In this document: positions 62,951 to 64,000 of the stretch, one piece after another
Numbering within the stretch: position 1 is the first letter of the stretch
Layout: each line of letters starts with the position of its first letter
NCBI RefSeq assembly: GCF_900177405.1
Contig: NZ_LT840185.1
Location: forward strand, 2,161,501-2,225,500
Reading direction: 5' to 3'
DNA: 64,000 nucleotides
Source: Allosphingosinicella indica
GTDB taxonomy: Bacteria; Pseudomonadota; Alphaproteobacteria; Sphingomonadales; Sphingomonadaceae
Program-made: the position numbers and the translations under genes
The notes under the pieces: generated by a model
What the model was told of the DNA's origin: nothing
Database searches by the model: none
Seen by the model: the letters and a program-made list of their open reading frames with translations, nothing else

Positions 62951-64000
62951 TCAGGCAGCGATGTCGTAGGGCTGGATTTCGCCGGATAGATAGAGATTGC
63001 GCGCCTTTGCCCGGCTGAGCTTGCCCGACGAGGTGCGCGGCAGCGTGCGCGGCGGGACGAGCTCGATGACGCAGTTCATGCCCGTGATCGAGCGGACGCG
63101 CTCGCGGATCTCGGTGCGCAGCTTCTCGCGCTCTTCGGGATCGCTGGTGCGGCACTGGACGAGCACCGCGGGCGTTTCCTCACCGCCAGGCGTCGTGATC
63201 GCGAAGGCGGCGATGTCGCCCGACTTGAAGCCGGGGAGCTGCTCCACCGCCCACTCGATATCCTGCGGCCAGTGGTTTTTGCCGTTGATGATGATCATGT
63301 CCTTGGCGCGGCCGACGATATAGATGTAGCTATCGGACATGTAGCCCATGTCGCCGGTGTCGAGCCAACCGTCGGCGTCGAGGCAGGCGCGGGTCGATTC
63401 TTCGTCGCGGAAATAGCCGATCATGATCGAAGGGCCGCGGGCGTAGACCTTGCCGATCGCGCGGTCGGGCAGGGGATTTCCGTCTTCGTCGCGGACGGCG
63501 ATCTCCATGTCCTTCACCGCCTTGCCGCAATTGACGATTGCGCGGTAGCGCTGCGGCCGGTCGATCCCGGCCTCGCCGCCACCGGCAAGCAACGTCTCCT
63601 CGACCAGCTCGACGACAATACCCTCGCCTGGCGGCATGATCGAGACGGCGAGCGTCGCCTCGGCAAGGCCGTAGCTCGGCGTGAACGCATGGGCGTCGAA
63701 ACCGGCATCGGCGAAGGCATCGACGAAGGCCTGCATGACGTCGGGCCGGATCATATCCGCGCCATTCCCCGCGACCCGCCAGCGCGACAGATCGAACCGG
63801 TCCGACGCCTTCATTTGCGACGACATGCGCCGGGAGCAGATGTCATAGCCGAAGGTCGGGGAGTAGGAGAGGGTCGTGCCCTGGTTGCGGCTGATGAGAT
63901 CAAGCCAGGCGAGCGGGCGGCGCGCGAAATCCTCGGTCTTCAGATAATCGGTCGAGACCTGGTTGGCGACGACCGAGAGGAAGCAGCCGACCAGCCCCAT
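62951..64000 (-). CDS. Fatty acyl-AMP ligase (partial, N-terminus outside window)
   Basis: The visible 349 residues are the C-terminal part of an ANL-family adenylating enzyme. They include TPSYGLAEATLAVSI (A5 motif), DADGWLDTGDMGYMSDSY (A7/A8), IVGRAKDMIIINGKNHWPQD (A8/A10), and a basic C-terminal SSGKLSRAKARNLY. The DMIIINGKNHWPQDIE pattern is typical of FAAL, which passes fatty acids to an acyl carrier protein instead of CoA. In Caulobacter such a ligase feeds ACP in sphingolipid synthesis; here it is 53 kb from spt, so the link is only suggestive. The stop at 62951 is downstream; the start is outside the right edge. Confidence 0.85.
   Translation of the reverse strand: MGLVGCFLSVVANQVSTDYLKTEDFARRPLAWLDLISRNQGTTLSYSPTFGYDICSRRMSSQMKASDRFDLSRWRVAGNGADMIRPDVMQAFVDAFADAGFDAHAFTPSYGLAEATLAVSIMPPGEGIVVELVEETLLAGGGEAGIDRPQRYRAIVNCGKAVKDMEIAVRDEDGNPLPDRAIGKVYARGPSIMIGYFRDEESTRACLDADGWLDTGDMGYMSDSYIYIVGRAKDMIIINGKNHWPQDIEWAVEQLPGFKSGDIAAFAITTPGGEETPAVLVQCRTSDPEEREKLRTEIRERVRSITGMNCVIELVPPRTLPRTSSGKLSRAKARNLYLSGEIQPYDIAA

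Overview
The window is GC-rich and densely coded, with short or overlapping gene junctions. It looks like a chromosomal segment from a sphingomonad (Alphaproteobacteria, Sphingomonadaceae). The main reasons are a 420-residue serine palmitoyltransferase very similar to the Sphingomonas enzyme, with its dedicated acyl carrier protein, and the general gene complement (Coq7, PtsP, CpoB/TilS/FtsH, RsfS/RlmH).

Layout: (1) 1-11.7 kb is an envelope and lipid region. It holds a partial LptF-like LPS permease, a DUF885 protein, a DUF2141 / lipid kinase / Tam41-like nucleotidyltransferase operon, and on the opposite strand acp-spt followed by a hybrid histidine kinase. An orphan PycTM-type membrane protein and an NAD(P)-binding reductase next to obgE complete it. 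I read this as a sphingolipid locus, probably making ceramide and then a phosphorylated ceramide headgroup, by analogy with Caulobacter. (2) 11.7-14.3 kb has a TetR regulator facing a PF10118 hydrolase across a palindromic operator, and two tandem secreted four-Cys paralogues; one of them has its Shine-Dalgarno buried in a perfect hairpin. (3) 14.2-34.5 kb is mostly housekeeping on the minus strand: coq7, dsbB, ctpA-like S41 protease, EnvC-like factor, rlmH, rsfS, nadD, ftsH, tilS, cpoB, RodZ-like protein, ptsP, nitronate monooxygenase-like, aspartokinase and rarA, with ubiG, a DUF3667 protein and an MliC-like protein on the plus strand. (4) 34.6-36.9 kb has a PadR regulator, a DUF2218 gene broken by an amber codon, a family-4 glycosyltransferase and a 34-codon membrane ORF.

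(5) 36.9-60.5 kb is the tRNA-Trp / secE / nusG / rplK / rplA / rplJ / rplL / rpoB / rpoC locus, all on the minus strand but split by accessory genes. A CHASE2-EAL protein and a 12-codon Trp-rich ORF lie between nusG and rplK. A YadA-like trimeric autotransporter, a LytS/LytTR two-component pair and a TPR-sulfotransferase lie between rplA and rplJ. A frameshifted Pr6Pr-family gene and a Pro-rich membrane protein lie between rplL and rpoB. A REPIN-like palindromic repeat sits between rpoB and rpoC. (6) 60.5-64 kb carries a PAS-GGDEF-EAL protein and the C-terminal part of a fatty acyl-AMP ligase that runs off the window.

No CRISPR array, prophage, insertion sequence or rRNA gene was seen. The points most worth checking are the sphingolipid headgroup cluster with a Tam41-like enzyme, the Trp-rich tiny ORF followed by a terminator, the SD-sequestering hairpin, the amber-interrupted DUF2218 gene, the frameshifted Pr6Pr gene, the AlgR-like direct repeats before the LytS/LytTR operon, and the REPIN between rpoB and rpoC.
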